Notes: generated by a model not told the origin, from the sequence alone. Counted from the first letter of the stretch, positions 10,614-22,975 are shown. The stretch is 64,000 nt of DNA from Ophiura sarsii (GCA_035610835.1 CM069441.1:100871606-100935605), one strand, 5' to 3'. Translations and numbers: made by a program.

Positions 10614-11598
10614 AATAAATATAGGGGCCAATATGAATTAGGAGTGTTGAAGCATAAATATATCCTTAGGATTGATTTAGGGATAGCAAACCAACATGTG
10701 ATGCTTTTACATGGATTAGCACTATATGCTGTGTTAATGACCTTGCATTCCGCAAGAATTAAAAATATAGAAATCAGACTTTATTGGGTTTCTTTGGTTT
10801 TTTAAAATTGTTATTGCCTACGGCATTTCAAAATGATAAGTATCTGTTAATGCCTATAATTAAAACAAGTGTGTGAAACAGCACAATCTACACACATGTC
10901 TTATTTTCTGTAATAAATCGCACATATCACAATTGTCTGTTACTCGGAGCCCCACCCACGGGCGATGAAGCCACACATCATATCATACGTTTAAGGTGCA
11001 AGTTATTTTTAGACATCAGGTTTTATTTACAAGGGGGACACAATTTCAGAAGCCAGCAAGAAAGATGCAGTTTACACAGGCCAGTATTACATCTGTGTTT
11101 TTTTAAATTTATATAGTCACAACATTTTGTGATGTAAGTTTCCTTAGAAATAAGCATCTTTGACTGGAATTATTATCGTTGAAGTTGACCCGGGATTCCG
11201 ATCTTACAATGTATACCTTGTCTTAAACCAGAAAAGATAGAATCTCTGCTTAAACCAAATCTTGTTACAAATATCCGAACATTCAAATTCAAAGATGTTC
11301 AAATAATCAAATTAAGTTGTCTGGTTTAATCATTTTGACACACTTTCAAAATGAAATCAATGTGTGAATGATTTTTAATGTTGGAAATACCATACAGTGA
11401 GCATCTATGCATGACTAGCCTATGTATCGTAAACAAGCCTACGTGAGAAAACATGTCATACACAAATCTCTCATGCCAATAGGGATTGTCTGCCTCATCA
11501 TCGTTATCACTTAACTCAGTATTGCAAAGAAGAAGAAATAATTGTGCCATATGATCAAGTTTCATGATATCATTTTGTTTTTATTCACCCATTTTAAA
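10614..11598. other. No recognisable feature
   Basis: AT-rich sequence. Short frames only; I see no repeat partner in the window. Confidence 0.5.
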
Positions 11599-11788
11599 TG
11601 GGCTATTCCCTTTAAAATCCATACACCCCCTATGGAAGAAATTACCTTAATCTTCCCCACAGGGAGTGTGAATTTCAAATAGGGTTACCTGCATGGGCGA
11701 CTCCATTTGAAATGTTCACTCCATGTGTGTAAGATTAAGGCCATGTCTTCCATAGAGGGTGTATGGATTTTAAATGGAACAGTCCAAT
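11599..11788. mobile_element. GGCTATTCC foldback MITE, copy 1
   Basis: The ends read GGGCTATTCCCTTTAAAATC and, inverted, GGACTGTTCCATTTAAAATC, followed by ATACACCC(CC)TATGGAAGA on both arms. The interior contains two further mirrored segments (accttaatctt / aagattaaggc). Relatives are at 20844-21008, 35253-35350 and 42719-42906. Confidence 0.75.
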
Positions 11789-12811
11789 AGCATCACAGGT
11801 TGGTTAATCTCACGATTTTGTTAACCAATCTCGCAAATATCATAAGAAACTCAAAAAGGATGTTATAAACCGCAGCATGAAAATAATTGTATAGCGTAGC
11901 ATCTTCTTCAACTTAGTTTCTCAGTACACATTAAATTAATTATTCATTAATCTATGTCAAATGCCAATTCTATCTTAGTGGTCATTTCATTAAACATTTC
12001 AATGTTGATGTTATCTCTAAAGCCAATGCACTAACACTAAGAAGCCGAAAAATCTGAAATGATCTTTCGACCTTTCAAGCAGCAACTGGGCATTTTTAGT
12101 TTAAATTCAATAATATTCACTATGAATCAACAAAAAACTAATGCCACTGTTAACAATTTTAACATTCTGACAATTTGTTATGAAAAATTCAAGAGAGTGA
12201 AAAAAAGTTAACTTTTTTTGATACCTATGCATTGTGCACAATTAACTTTCGTACAGGGAAATCACAGAGAGAGTGTCTGAGCACACTATATGCTTCAAGA
12301 AACGAAGAAACTAATTAGAACTCTATACTTTTGTTATGACTGAGGCACTAATTACAAATCGCCGTGGGAATGTAACAACATCGTAAGTGACATTTTCAGC
12401 CAAATAGAGTTATTAGTTATTTCTAAAAATATAGGCAAATCTACACAATTTAAGCCATATTAGTCTTGAATCGGGATAAGTTAATTTTTAATCAAATAAT
12501 CGAGCTTGTTAGAACACTAATTAAGTTAACAAATTAAACACAAAAATGCTTCTCCTGCAAAATTACTAAAATATCACTTCCAACTCTCTTGCATTCCCAC
12601 AACGAAACGAGTCTATTTGACAATCAGTAATCAGTAAACACTAATCCCGGCTGCCAGAAAAATGACAGTGTATAGCTATAGCGTCCCTGCAGTGTCCCAG
12701 AATGGGGTGTATACACGGCAACTACTGGGTTTGATCCTAGCATGAGATTCGCAACAGGAATTAAATACCCCGCACACTTTGTCCACAAGGATTATACATC
12801 TGCAATGATGT
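11789..12811. other. No recognisable feature
   Basis: AT-rich sequence without a repeat partner or a convincing open frame. Confidence 0.5.
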
Positions 12812-13008
12812 TATTGTAAAAAAGCTCAATAAAAGCTTATATTGTTAAAGAGCTCAATATAAGCTTATATTGTAAAATAGTTCGATACAAGCTTATATTG
12901 TAAGATCTCAATAATATAGGCTTATATTGTAAAAGAGCTCAATATATAAGTTTATTGTATAAGAGCTCAATATAAGCTTATATTGTAAAAGAGCTTTATA
13001 TAAGATTT
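12812..13008. repeat. 28-bp minisatellite, 7 copies
   Basis: ATTGT starts at 12812, 12841, 12869, 12897, 12926, 12954 and 12982, a period of 28-29 bp. The unit is attgtaaaagagctcaatat followed by aagcttat, so each intact unit carries the palindromes GAGCTC and AAGCTT. Confidence 0.85.
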
Positions 13009-13057
13009 GAAATATTATGTGTATGATAAATCACACTGAGTACGCTTACAGTAGCTT

Positions 13058-13117
13058 TTACAGTGAAGAGGTGTGGAGGGTATACAATTACAGTGAAGAG
13101 GTGTGGAGGGTATACAA
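13058..13117. repeat. 30-bp direct duplication
   Basis: Two exact adjacent copies of a 30-base unit beginning cagtgaagaggtgtggaggg, directly downstream of the 28-bp minisatellite. Confidence 0.85.
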
Positions 13118-14578
13118 ATGTGACAAAAACATATTTGAACGGTCACATTATTTTATAGCTCAAACCGGTAAAGGAGACGACATTGGCTTAAAGCTGGGCT
13201 GCTCCAGCCTAAAGCTGTTATACCCGAGTACCTGAGTGACCCCCATCTCAGGACATTTTGCCTGTCAAGTTCATTGTCAATGCATGTTGTCAATTTTCAG
13301 TGTTCACCACTTTAAATATCAGTCTAACCTGTCAATCTATACATGGCATGGTATGGTATGGTATCTCGGAGTAAACAAACAAACAAAAAACAAACAAACA
13401 ACCCAATCTACAACAAACAACCATTCCCTATCATAGTGCAACACACCCACCACCATGCCTGTAGCAGCGTCAGGTCATTTTTCCGTCTTCAGTAGATAGC
13501 ATTTCTCTTATCTGCAAGTCTAACTCGATTATATAGTTAGCATCTCAAATCAAACTTAATTAATGCAAGATTTCGTCCTTGCAGATGATATTACGATGGG
13601 TTTATTACTCGTTGACCACTGGTAAATATTTGCTTATTGAGTTTTCTATAAATAAACAAGTATTTTTAAAGTCTCCTGATGCACAGCTTTATGTTGTTGA
13701 ATTATTAGAGACAGGCATTGATATTACGAGAGCAAGTTCAATGCAACCCACTACAAAGGGGAATCGCACCCTGCCTATTCTACATTAAATTGAATCGGTG
13801 CATGACGTCCAATTTATTGCATGAACCATGTTACCAAATTGGCCTATATCATGAAACGTGTGGCTTCTTTCTGAAAATCTTTAAAAAACAGTTTTATTCC
13901 CGACAAGATGGCAGCTAATCCGTTTACAGGTATTTCAAATATGGAAATTATTCTTGAAGTACTTTATATGATGTTAATAGAGATAAATGAATGATTATGA
14001 AAACAATTTAATATGACATTTTTTTATAACCAACATCAAATTTGCGAAATTGATCAAATTAACATAACTCTTGAAAGATATTCAATAAAATGTATTATTC
14101 TTTCAATGGTATTGTCAATTTTTTAACATTGTCAAATTGTAATTCATCAGAGTGCCACATTTCTCAATAGAAAAAAGGGATTTCATCACAAAGTCAAACG
14201 GCTTCCAAATTTCCACTTCTTCAATCAAAATTCTGCATTTTCAACAATAACCACCCTATCTCTTTTGTGTGAAAAAATCAGCAACACCTGGGTCCGTCCA
14301 GCCTGTGAAAAAGGCCTCAATAGCTATTAGCACTATAAGGCCAAATGCCCTGAGGAAAAAATGTACACTGGTAAAGAATATGTCTTGTTTGTGTATTATT
14401 GGTGAGTGCTGGTGGCGGCTTTGACGTCATCAACTGTCTATGGCTAAACAGTAAATGGCAATTATTTCTGGCAGCATTCAATGCGAAAATACATCGTTAA
14501 ATGTCCCATATTGTTTTTGCGAAGTAAAAATTTGGGAAATACATCACCCTTGTTACCAAATTATGCAGGTGTTGAATC
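13118..14578. other. No gene; simple repeat only
   Basis: Holds a (CAAA)n-rich stretch at 13371-13402 and a GGTATGGTATGGTAT run near 13348-13362. Short frames are without domains. Confidence 0.5.
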
Positions 14579-14826
14579 TTAACACTTTCCACGCGACAGG
14601 CGTCTGCAGACCACATTTCAAAATTGCACAAAATGTTTCAAAAATGTCAAAATTGTTGAATTTCATTACCATATTTGGAATCACCATGAGAAATGCATTG
14701 AAATAAGTACAAATATGCCAAGTATCGGTTCTGTAATCCTTGAGATAGACCTTAAAAGTTGGGAAAGGTTTCTGAAAAATCTGTTTTGTAAAATGGTAAA
14801 ACTAATAGCCGCATGGAAAGTATTAA
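14579..14826 (+). mobile_element. TTAA-ended MITE family A, copy 1
   Basis: TTAA flanks both ends (14579-14582, 14823-14826). The left end reads AACACTTTCCACGCG and the right end is its near-complement GCATGGAAAGTATTAA. Family members are about 235-257 bp and carry CGTCTGCAGACG-type sequence 25 bases inside one end (here degenerate). A TTAA target is the piggyBac signature; non-autonomous status is clear because no frame is conserved. Confidence 0.8.
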
Positions 14827-15370
14827 CAATTATCCATCTGTAAGACAATAAAATAAACAATATATATGTATGCCGACGGCCATTGGCTATTATGAGGAAC
14901 TGTCGCTTCAAGTATGTCTCATAAAGCAGAGGAAAATTTGATTATTTTGAATATACCGTAAGTCTGAAAAATATCTACAGGGAAATATTGATTTGCAAGT
15001 TCACTGTTTAGAGATGGAATGCTATAATTAAGACATTGACATTCTTTGCATGAACTTGAATAAAGCTTCTTTTTTTCTTTTTTCTTTTTTTTAATTTTGT
15101 GCTACTGGCAGTAAGTTTGCTATTTTAAGATCTCTGTGTGAAACAAGCTAAAACATTGCTCCAGATGAGTGACTAGCAATACAAAATCCAATATACATAC
15201 TGCTATCATTTATATACAATCATGCCTTTTTCATCCATTATGATTTTAAGGCGTCTGCAATTCCAACGACGAATTTGCTGTTATTAAGGTCTTCATAATC
15301 TTGAATAATATAAATCAATTAAAAATCTTAATTTTATGCAGACTATTCTCTCTCCCCGTCTAAAACATCA
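14827..15370. other. No gene; T-rich tract
   Basis: Contains a T-rich run at about 15069-15096. Nothing else is recognised. Confidence 0.5.
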
Positions 15371-15577
15371 TATAGTTTGATCAGCTCCAAATTGGCGAGT
15401 CTCCTTACATCAGCAAATTAATGCAGAACAATGTAGGAACACAACAAACGCATGTGCAACGCTTGCATTGACCAAAATCGTGTGCGCATGGCCAAAATCG
15501 TGCGCGTTTGTTTGGATTACTTTTACACGCAGATACATAAAAACACACATTTCTCGCCAATTTGGAATGAACTATAG
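15371..15577. mobile_element. TA-type foldback MITE (TATAGTTTGATCAG family), copy 2
   Basis: TATAGTTTGATCAGCTCCAA on the left is mirrored by TTGGAATGAACTATA on the right, with CAAATTGGCGAG shared on both arms. The interior contains GTGCGCATGGCCAAAATCG and a second ccaaaatcgtg, a short internal duplication. Confidence 0.7.
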
Positions 15578-16176
15578 CATCCAAGTTGCGTCATGGCTGA
15601 TATCCTTGAATTTCAATACAAAACGATCCAATTACTCAACATTAATTGGTTGGTAATAACAACAGAACAGCCCAATTGATTTTGTCTGGCGCAGGTAAAA
15701 ATACACCAACATTGTACGATTGCTGACTGCTATTGACTTTATTGACTGTGAAGAATGTCATTCTTCATGTTACATCTTATATCCATTTAAAGAAAATTGT
15801 GATATTGTTAAACCGCTATGAATGTTTAGGCAATTCTCATTGGTTCTGTTTTCAGAGTATCATACATTAATTGGCGTGACCACCCTAGCGCAGTGCGTGG
15901 TAACTATAGTTTTGTTCCATAACATGCATTTCTGGAATGACCAATAACAAAAGTGTCAGGTACACAATTGTTTGAGAAGATAAGACACGTCTAGACTCAT
16001 AAGGAGAGTGCCAATGCTGAATCTTAAAAATTCTTAAAAGAATGAAACTATATTCTTAAAAAATTTAAACCACAAAATCTCCCTTTTGATGTGACTGTCA
16101 CAAATGTGTTTCCATCAGAGATAAGTGATGGGGATGGGAGGTGGGTGAATTAACTTATTGGAGGACTATTACTTAT
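15578..16176. other. No recognisable feature
   Basis: AT-rich sequence. No repeat or gene is recognised. Confidence 0.5.
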
Positions 16177-16485
16177 AAGTTAAGAGTTTAACGGGTTTGT
16201 CGTCGGACAAGTTTTAATCTGTCAAGCTTTCGTCAGGATTATAGCTCTGACTTCTTCTGGACCAAATTATTATAATATTAAGCAAAACATAGAGATTGCC
16301 ACTTCTCTGTTATTATCATCATTTGGGCTGCCCCTTACCCGATGATTTGAGAGTAGGTGCCCTTTCCTACTTGTGAAAGATTGGTGGCTCTGAAAAGAGC
16401 CGTTCAGATGGATTGCCGCTTTTCCACTGAACAGAGATGGTGGCTCTGAAAAGAGCTCTACACGTAGGTTGCCACTGGCCTACTG
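16177..16485 (-). repeat. Dispersed repeat with histone-type 3' stem-loop, copy 2
   Basis: Collinear with 566-842, with a duplicated internal segment of about 30 bp. As a result it carries two stem-loops: 16401-16386 (minus, GGCTCTTTTCAGAGCC, perfect) and 16457-16442 (AGCTCTTTTCAGAGCC, first pair lost). Both are followed by ACCA. The repeat ends abruptly at GGCCTACT in both copies. Confidence 0.7.
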
Positions 16486-17963
16486 GCTCTTCTCTTCCTA
16501 TATTCATATTGCACTGTTTTACATGTTTTCTGTGACATGGGATCGCTTTCTGAGATTCGTTAATATGTCAACAGTGGTTTTTTTCTTCTTTTTTTACTGA
16601 CCTCAATTCTAATGATTGTTTTAATGAAACAAGCCATAACCTTTTATGATAAGGTTATTTGGTGAATTAGACAAATCCTACAGTTAACAGGACATTAATT
16701 TCACAAATGGGATCAGATCCACTTGCTATATAAACCTATACAATCATATTTATATATTTGTCCTGGCACCGACTTAACATAGCATTTAAAACTATTTTCT
16801 TAGTGACACAAACTCAATTTTGCAAGCTGAGGACCTGGCACAATTACCAATATTAAATTATGTCGTGAAATGAAGTAGTTCTTACAGTACATCACTAGGT
16901 GCATTTGAAAACAGCTTATATTCAGGCCCCTGGATCCTTGGGGTTTACTGTTAACACAAGTAATTTAACGTAATAAGCTTATATTCTATATACTCCAATA
17001 AAACCTAACTTTTCCGTGACCCAGCTACGAACATCTGAAGCTACATGCATGGAAAGCAAACGGCCGATTAACCTAAATTACACAATAAATCATACATATC
17101 TAAACATATGAAATGTGTTTTACTAGACCAAATCTAATGACTATATAAGTATTATGTACGTGATCAATGACGCTTTGAAATGGAATCAGGCGTAAATATT
17201 TCTTGAATCAAATCACTGGGTATGCAGGTGCGTGAATAGCTTCGTCATAAATCCCATTTATAAATTGATCTGCAGGGAATAATCAGGAAATGTTTTTTTC
17301 TTTCTCTCTTTTTTTTAATCTGATGTTTGAAATGTGTCAAACTTGTTGTGCGTACATGTATGTACTTAGCTATGGAGTGTGAAACAAAAGTCAAAATTGT
17401 TATTCTACTAGAGGTTCGTTCAATTATTTAAGTTATTTTTTATTTATTTTTACTATAGAAAGAACTTGCCACAAGATAAAGGGGGACACCTGCAACTGCG
17501 GACCTGACCAGCCTGTAATTTGTTAAATCTATTTGTTTATATATCTTTTAATTATAAAGTTTTGAAAATGTTTTAGAAGAAAATGTTATAGAAATAAATA
17601 AATAAACACAAATATTTTTAAAAACAAGCAAACATAAAACATCTGATCAACCAAGTCTATATTACATAAAAGGTCTGTCCCCCATGAAACAGGTTATTAA
17701 CCTATTAGTATTACAAAGATAACTTTCTATAAAAAATAAAAATAAAAAGCCAATTGAACTAGAATGAACTGGCAGGGTAATTGTACAACATTTCCTAGAC
17801 ATACATCATTACATTTCCCCACATGCTACTCAATATCCCCATTACCATAATATACTTCTCGTGCCACCATTACCATATAACAGACTCTTAGATTAACTTT
17901 AGAGAGAGATGGACTGGATGAGCCCCTTTATAACCCATACCTCAGGCAATCTCCCCAACATCC
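16486..17963. other. No recognisable feature
   Basis: AT-rich sequence, with T-rich runs near 16569-16597 and 17291-17318. No gene or repeat is recognised. Confidence 0.5.
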
Positions 17964-18211
17964 TTAACACTTTCCACGCGGCAGGCGTCTGCAGACGACA
18001 TTTCAAAATGTCACAAAATGTTTCAAAAATGTCAAAATAATTGAATTTCATTTCCATATTTGGAATCACCATGAAAAATGCATTGAAATAAGTACAAACA
18101 TGCCTAGTATTGAATCAGTAATCCTTGAGATAGACCTTGAAAGTTGGGAAAGGTTTCTGAAAAAATATGTTTTGTATATGGTAAAACTAATAGCCATATG
18201 GAAAGTGTTAA
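17964..18211 (+). mobile_element. TTAA-ended MITE family A, copy 2
   Basis: TTAA lies at 17964-17967 and 18208-18211. The left end ACACTTTCCACGCGGCAGG runs into GCGTCTGCAGACGACATTTC; the right end is ATATGGAAAGTGTTAA. The palindrome CGTCTGCAGACG is intact here. Confidence 0.85.
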
Positions 18212-18309
18212 GTCTGACGCTCCTCAAGATGCTTACAATATACTGATCCTGTACCTCCAATATTGCCACAGGAATCAACTTCAACATTTATAAAAGTGTA
18301 ATCATAAAC

Positions 18310-18531
18310 CAGGCGCGGATCCAGCCAAGTTTTAGGGGGGGGGCAAAAAATGTTCTTATGTCCCTCACATGCCTCCCCTCCCACCTTGTCGTACCCCTCC
18401 CCTCTTTTTGCTTTTTCGTTTGACCCCTCTTCTTCCTCTCTCTCTTTCCCTATTTTTTCCTCTTTTTTTTCCCCCTTTTTTTTTCCTTTTTATTTTTGGT
18501 GGGGGGGGGGGGGCACATTTATCCGCGCCTG
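18310..18531. mobile_element. hAT-like MITE with CAGGCGCGGAT termini
   Basis: Begins CAGGCGCGGATCCAGCC and ends ATCCGCGCCTG, an 11-base inverted terminus of the CAG type. The interior is a long polypyrimidine stretch followed by a G run (18498-18513). I see no clean 8-bp duplication. Confidence 0.6.
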
Positions 18532-18562
18532 TGACATCAACAAACTAAGAAAACATATGTGA

Positions 18563-18736
18563 GTGAGATACGATTTATTCCACGAGGAATGTGTTAAATG
18601 CCTCTACAATTCAAGAACAATATGGCCTGAAAGACGCAAACAATATCAAGCCAGTCTTCAACAAAGACTAACCCCAATCGTTATCAAAGTTAACTACCCT
18701 ACAAATGTAGAAATTGATGTGCTGAAGACAGGATGA
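18563..18736 (+). other. Open stretch of 57 codons without ATG, unassigned
   Basis: Between a TGA at 18560-18562 and a TGA at 18734-18736 the frame reads RYDLFHEECVKCLYNSRTIW, later KQYQASLQQRL and KVNYPTNVEIDVL. The composition looks more protein-like than most frames here, but a second frame is also open through much of it and I recognise no family. It could be a transposon-protein remnant or chance. Confidence 0.2.
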
Positions 18737-20220
18737 GATAACATGGGTTTAAACTATAGTACATACCCCATTTATAAAAATATATATGTATCACACAAGT
18801 ACAGTATGTGACATGAATACCGATTTTCAATTACTACCAAATTTCCTGATAAAAAACAAACATTTTTTTCTTCTCTGATCGATTGCAAGCAATCTTCATC
18901 TCTCAGCCGGCAATTCTGACATTCAAAGCGTTAAATAACCTTTCTGTGTCCGTATGTTACGTCCAGCGCCGATCGTATTACACTAACTCGGGTCTGAGTA
19001 GGGGGTATAGATAGTCTAATGGCCGCATCATTGTCTCCTGGGGGTTTGCCAGCGGAATTGACTTAGTGTGGAATATAGCAGATGTAGGCACACTTGGGAG
19101 TTCAACAACTCTGGTTGTTTTTCATACCTGCGTGTGAATTCCCGGACGGTCGGCGAAATTGTGAGCATTTCTGAATGAAACATAATAATAAAAAAATCAT
19201 CGATAGCGGATGTCTTAAATTTCTATCACGGAACGGCCGTATCAAGATGAATTGAAATGTATATAATTTCAAACATGAATTAAGTTCTATCAATGTGTAA
19301 TTTGAACCTATTGGAAATTTTCTCTGCAATAAAGGTAATTAAAAGTGACAGGTGCATTCTGGGTAAAAAGGGTTTTCAGCAGTCATTGTCCCATAGAGTC
19401 TCAATGACTGACCAATAAGAGTACATGAGTACAAAATATGATGCATTATTTTCATATCCTGTCTCTAGAAATGATTAGGGAGTGGTAATTTTTTTATGGA
19501 AGTGAACTGTTTTCCAAAAAGGTATAGACCTAATGTTTGTTTGTTTGTTTGTTTAAACGGTCGGTCCGTACGGACACATCCTTGGGTCCTGAAGGGACCA
19601 GGCTCAAGCAAAATGCTCGGACCAGGCTTAAAAAGCCTATATAAGCATGCTGGCTGAATGAAATGAAAGTTAGAAAAGATGGAAGAAAAGAATGAAGTAA
19701 AAAGAGCCACTTCCAACAAATAAAGTTAACAATTTTGCTGTCAGCCTTCGGACATGAGAAAAGAATAGTCTTTATCTCACAAAATGAAGGAAATCCACAT
19801 ACTATTCCGTGTTAAACAATACGCCAACAAAAAAAAGACTACAATAAATGAATATAATTGACAGGCGATTTATAGGCTAATGCTACAACATACTGACAGC
19901 ACAGAATTCACCAGAGATGGAAAACACTTGCACCACAGAAAGGTTTCTCACATTCAAGACTGATGACATTTTACACTAGCAGATCCGTGTTTAAAAGTAC
20001 AAACACAACTGCTGCTCTGTTTAACACTGGTGTCATATAAAACGACATGCTGTTGATCATCAGAAAATAGAATCTGCCAAAAAACAATCTAATTAATCTC
20101 AAATCCGCAAGCATCTAATGGTAGGTAGAAAAGAGCCTCATAATTACACTAAACACCTATAGGTATACATCTTCCCAATGTATGACTTACTTAGATCGTA
20201 GTGACCTACTTTTGAATTCT
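18737..20220. other. No gene; (TTTG)n microsatellite
   Basis: Contains (TTTG)5 at 19535-19554, followed by small hairpins (GGTCCGTACGGAC). Nothing else is recognised. Confidence 0.5.
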
Positions 20221-20307
20221 TAAACTATATATGAGTGGCAGGATGTATATTCCCCAGTGGGACAAATCAAAGGAGTCCCCCAAGGATCAGTATTGTGCCC
20301 AACTTAA
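20221..20307 (+). pseudogene. Non-LTR retrotransposon reverse transcriptase relic
   Basis: Between an in-frame TAA at 20221-20223 and another at 20305-20307 the frame reads TIYEWQDVYSPVGQIKGVPQ followed by GSVLCPT. The block G-V-P-Q-G-S-V-L-x-P is the diagnostic motif of LINE reverse transcriptases (the fingers/palm block just before the YADD catalytic box). The preceding hydrophobic/turn pattern ending in Gly-x-Ile-Lys is also typical. The YADD box and all other domains are missing, so this is a deeply truncated remnant of about 27 codons. It has no ATG and no role of its own. The clade cannot be fixed from this length. Confidence 0.6.
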
Positions 20308-20843
20308 CACAATCTTAACTGTACTAGCAAACCAATTAAGCGTAAACAACAGCAAACAGCAGCTATTCTATGAAATAAACACACGTACTGTACACTTGGG
20401 AATGGATACACCTTTATGAATTATTCCTTCGTTACAATTTCATATCATCTCCGTTCACAAACCAACGATTTCTTCTTGTTGACCTATTTTTTCAGAATGT
20501 CTTGGGGAATAGTCTGGATATATGATGCGTCAATAAAGGTAATTTAACGAGGTAATACCACTCCATCAACCCAGTAAATCACATTTTCTGAAGTTAACGA
20601 TAACAACCAATTTGTCAAACGATATTCATACAAGTGTGATCAATGGCTCTTCTTTAGCGGTGGACATTGTCCAATTTGCAACGCCATGTTGCACTTTTAA
20701 ATCAAGCTGTGCACAAATTATGAATTATGCTTAAGCTTATTACATTGTGAGAAATTAGGGTCAATGTTACTTGTTTAAAGTCTGCAAGTGGTTCATTTTG
20801 AAAACTATGGTCCAAATGTGTGGTTTGTAAAATGTCTTATCAT
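20308..20843. other. No recognisable feature
   Basis: I could not extend the reverse transcriptase relic into this segment in any frame. Confidence 0.45.
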
Positions 20844-21008
20844 TTGGCTATTCCATTTGAAATCCATACACCCCCACCCCCTATGAAAGACATGACCTTA
20901 ATCTACAGAGAGATTTCAAATGGAGTCACACATGCAGATAACCCTATTTGAAATTCATACTCCCTATGGGAATGATTAAGGAAATGTCTTCCTAATGGAA
21001 TAGCCCAT
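20844..21008. mobile_element. GGCTATTCC foldback MITE, copy 2
   Basis: The left arm TTGGCTATTCCATTTGAAAT continues through CATACACCCCC; the right arm ends GGAATAGCCCA but has lost the middle of its inverted repeat (gtcttcctaatgg). The interior segments match the copy at 11599-11788. Confidence 0.7.
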
Positions 21009-21633
21009 TCTCATCATATATACTAATAGTTATTATGCACCACAATGACATTCCCTGCTCCACCCTCCGTGCCTAATTTGGTGATACTTAGTAAAATCTA
21101 TTCAGATTCAGATATACACTTAAGATCCTGCACAAACATCCAAGAACAATCATAGGATACCACAGGATTCGAACCTCTACCGTATAAGTGCAATCTGTAC
21201 CTCTCTCACTCTCAAACTTTACGAAATCATGTTACTTAATATCGCTAATTTAAGTACATCCCTTATTATGACACCAAGACCAGCAGTAAGTATGTGCAGC
21301 CATTAGCACATTATAACCCGATACGATAACACATATATCTTTCCTCTAATACATGAGCAATACATGAGTTAATTTACTGTTAATTCACCAAGGCATTGAT
21401 AATTCGCTGTATCCATCAGCATATATATTCCTAGACAACATCAATCTTCTTAATGTCCCCAAGGAAGGATGTGTGGTAGTCTGGTATTATACAAGTGTAT
21501 CATAGCCAAATGTTAAATCTCAACGACCGCGATGATGTAACCCCTCACATTTTCAAAACACAGTTTTAAGGTTTGCAATTCTTCCCAATTTACAATGACA
21601 CAATAAAATATGCTTGAATAGGATACATCTTAA
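21009..21633. other. No recognisable feature
   Basis: AT-rich sequence. No repeat or gene is recognised. Confidence 0.5.
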
Positions 21634-21675
21634 CCCCCCCCCCCCCCCCCCCCAACACCACCACACACACACACT
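21634..21675. repeat. Poly-C tract and (CA)n
   Basis: A run of about 20 C (21634-21653), then (CA)n. It abuts the hAT-like element at 21678. Confidence 0.85.
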
Positions 21676-21677
21676 CC

Positions 21678-21941
21678 CAGTGGCGGCACCAACATCAACA
21701 TTGGGTGTGGGGGGGGGGGACAGGGGTTAAGATGCGTGCAAAGCCCGCAACAAATTTGGCTTTTAATATCAAAATTGCCTGAAATTAGTTTAATTATTTG
21801 GTCTCAAGGTAGACATATCAGACCAATGTTAGTCGACATTTTTGATTGTTTGTGGACAAAATGGGGGTGGAGCTTGAGCTGAATGGGACAAGGATCATGA
21901 CTGAGGATGTCACCCCCCCCCCATCCATTGTGCTGTCACTG
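21678..21941 (-). mobile_element. GTGGCGGC hAT-like MITE
   Basis: Starts CAGTGGCGGCACCAACATCA and ends TGCTGTCACTG. Internally it has gacaaaatgggggtggagct, which corresponds in reverse to the element at 29827-30150. The flanking octamers match at only five of eight positions (cacactcc / aattctcc), so any target duplication has decayed. Confidence 0.6.
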
Positions 21942-22360
21942 AATTCTCCACTAGCTTCCATCAAACCAAATCCTTATTCTGTATTGGCTTAGATCCGCTT
22001 AGATGTAACTCAAATCTGAGTCCCGATTCTCAACAATACAAAACATACTTTGCATCCATGTAGACCAGACACAATCAATATTTACTCTTGTTCTGGCATA
22101 TACGGTAACATATCTTCCGCAAAGATATTCTAAACTCAAATGTCAATGTATCACAATATCTAACCCTAGAGAGCCATAGCATGATAACAACCCCTATTAC
22201 AATCAAGACAATAATGTTAGAAATATAATGTTGTAATTTGCCACCACTTATCGACAGGTGAAAGCATTGATATTATGTTCCCTTTATCGTACATGACCCC
22301 TGTAGAGAAAACAGCTGATGATTTATGTGTATAACGGGTGGTCCACAGTATTACTATCTA
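21942..22360. other. No recognisable feature
   Basis: AT-rich sequence leading into the hairpin array. Confidence 0.45.
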
Positions 22361-22975
22361 TTGCTATCTATAATACTGTAGATACTATAGCAACTAAGCC
22401 AAGACAACCCCTCATTGACTCTTCTTCTTAATTTACAGAACAGTGTTGCTATCTACAGTAGATAGCAACTTGGCAATAATCAAGTCATCATCTAATGGCT
22501 TTTTAAATTTCACAAATATAGTATCGGGGTATTGCTGTCTACAGTAGATAGCAACTTAACCACAATCAAGTCAAACACAACATTGACTCCGAAATTTCAC
22601 AAATACAGTATTAGTATTGCTATCTACAGTAGATAGCAATAATAACAATTACAATCAAGTCAGGACCAGCAATAGTTTTCAAATTTCATAAATATAGTGT
22701 TATTGCTATCTACAGTAGATAGCAACAAATAAAAATACAATCAAGTCAGAACCAGCAATAGCTTTCAAATTTCACAAATATTGCTATCTACAGTAGATAG
22801 TAACAAATAAAAAATACAATCAAGTCAGAACCAGCAATAGCTTTCAAATTTCACAAATATTGCTATCTACAGTAGATAGTAACAAATAAAAAAAATACAA
22901 TCAAGTCAGGACCAGCAATAGCTCTCAAATTTCACAAACACATTATTATTGCTATCTACAGTAGATAGTAACAGA
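22361..22975. repeat. Hairpin satellite array 1, period about 78-89 bp
   Basis: Seven units begin with TTGCTATCTAC-A-GTAGATAGCAA, an 11-bp stem around a single A, at 22446, 22532, 22617, 22703, 22781, 22860 and 22949. The spacings are 86, 85, 86, 78, 79 and 89. A degenerate eighth lies near 22367. Three of the last units read GATAGTAA, one shared stem change. The linkers are also repeated (tacaatcaagtcagaaccag, ctttcaaatttcacaaata), so this is a satellite and not a repeat-spacer array. No coding frame. Confidence 0.85.

Noticed and set aside
13562..13620. Reverse transcriptase YADD-like box (FVLADDI)
   Set aside because: The frame is only about 18 codons between stops and has no other reverse transcriptase motif.
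16915..16960. Minus-strand PQGS as a second reverse transcriptase motif
   Set aside because: The residues around it (SKPQGSRGL) do not fit the GVPQGSVLGP block.
22361..22975. CRISPR-like array of palindromic repeats
   Set aside because: The sequences between the palindromes are themselves repeated, unit spacing is about 80-89 bp, there are no cas genes, and the DNA is eukaryotic.
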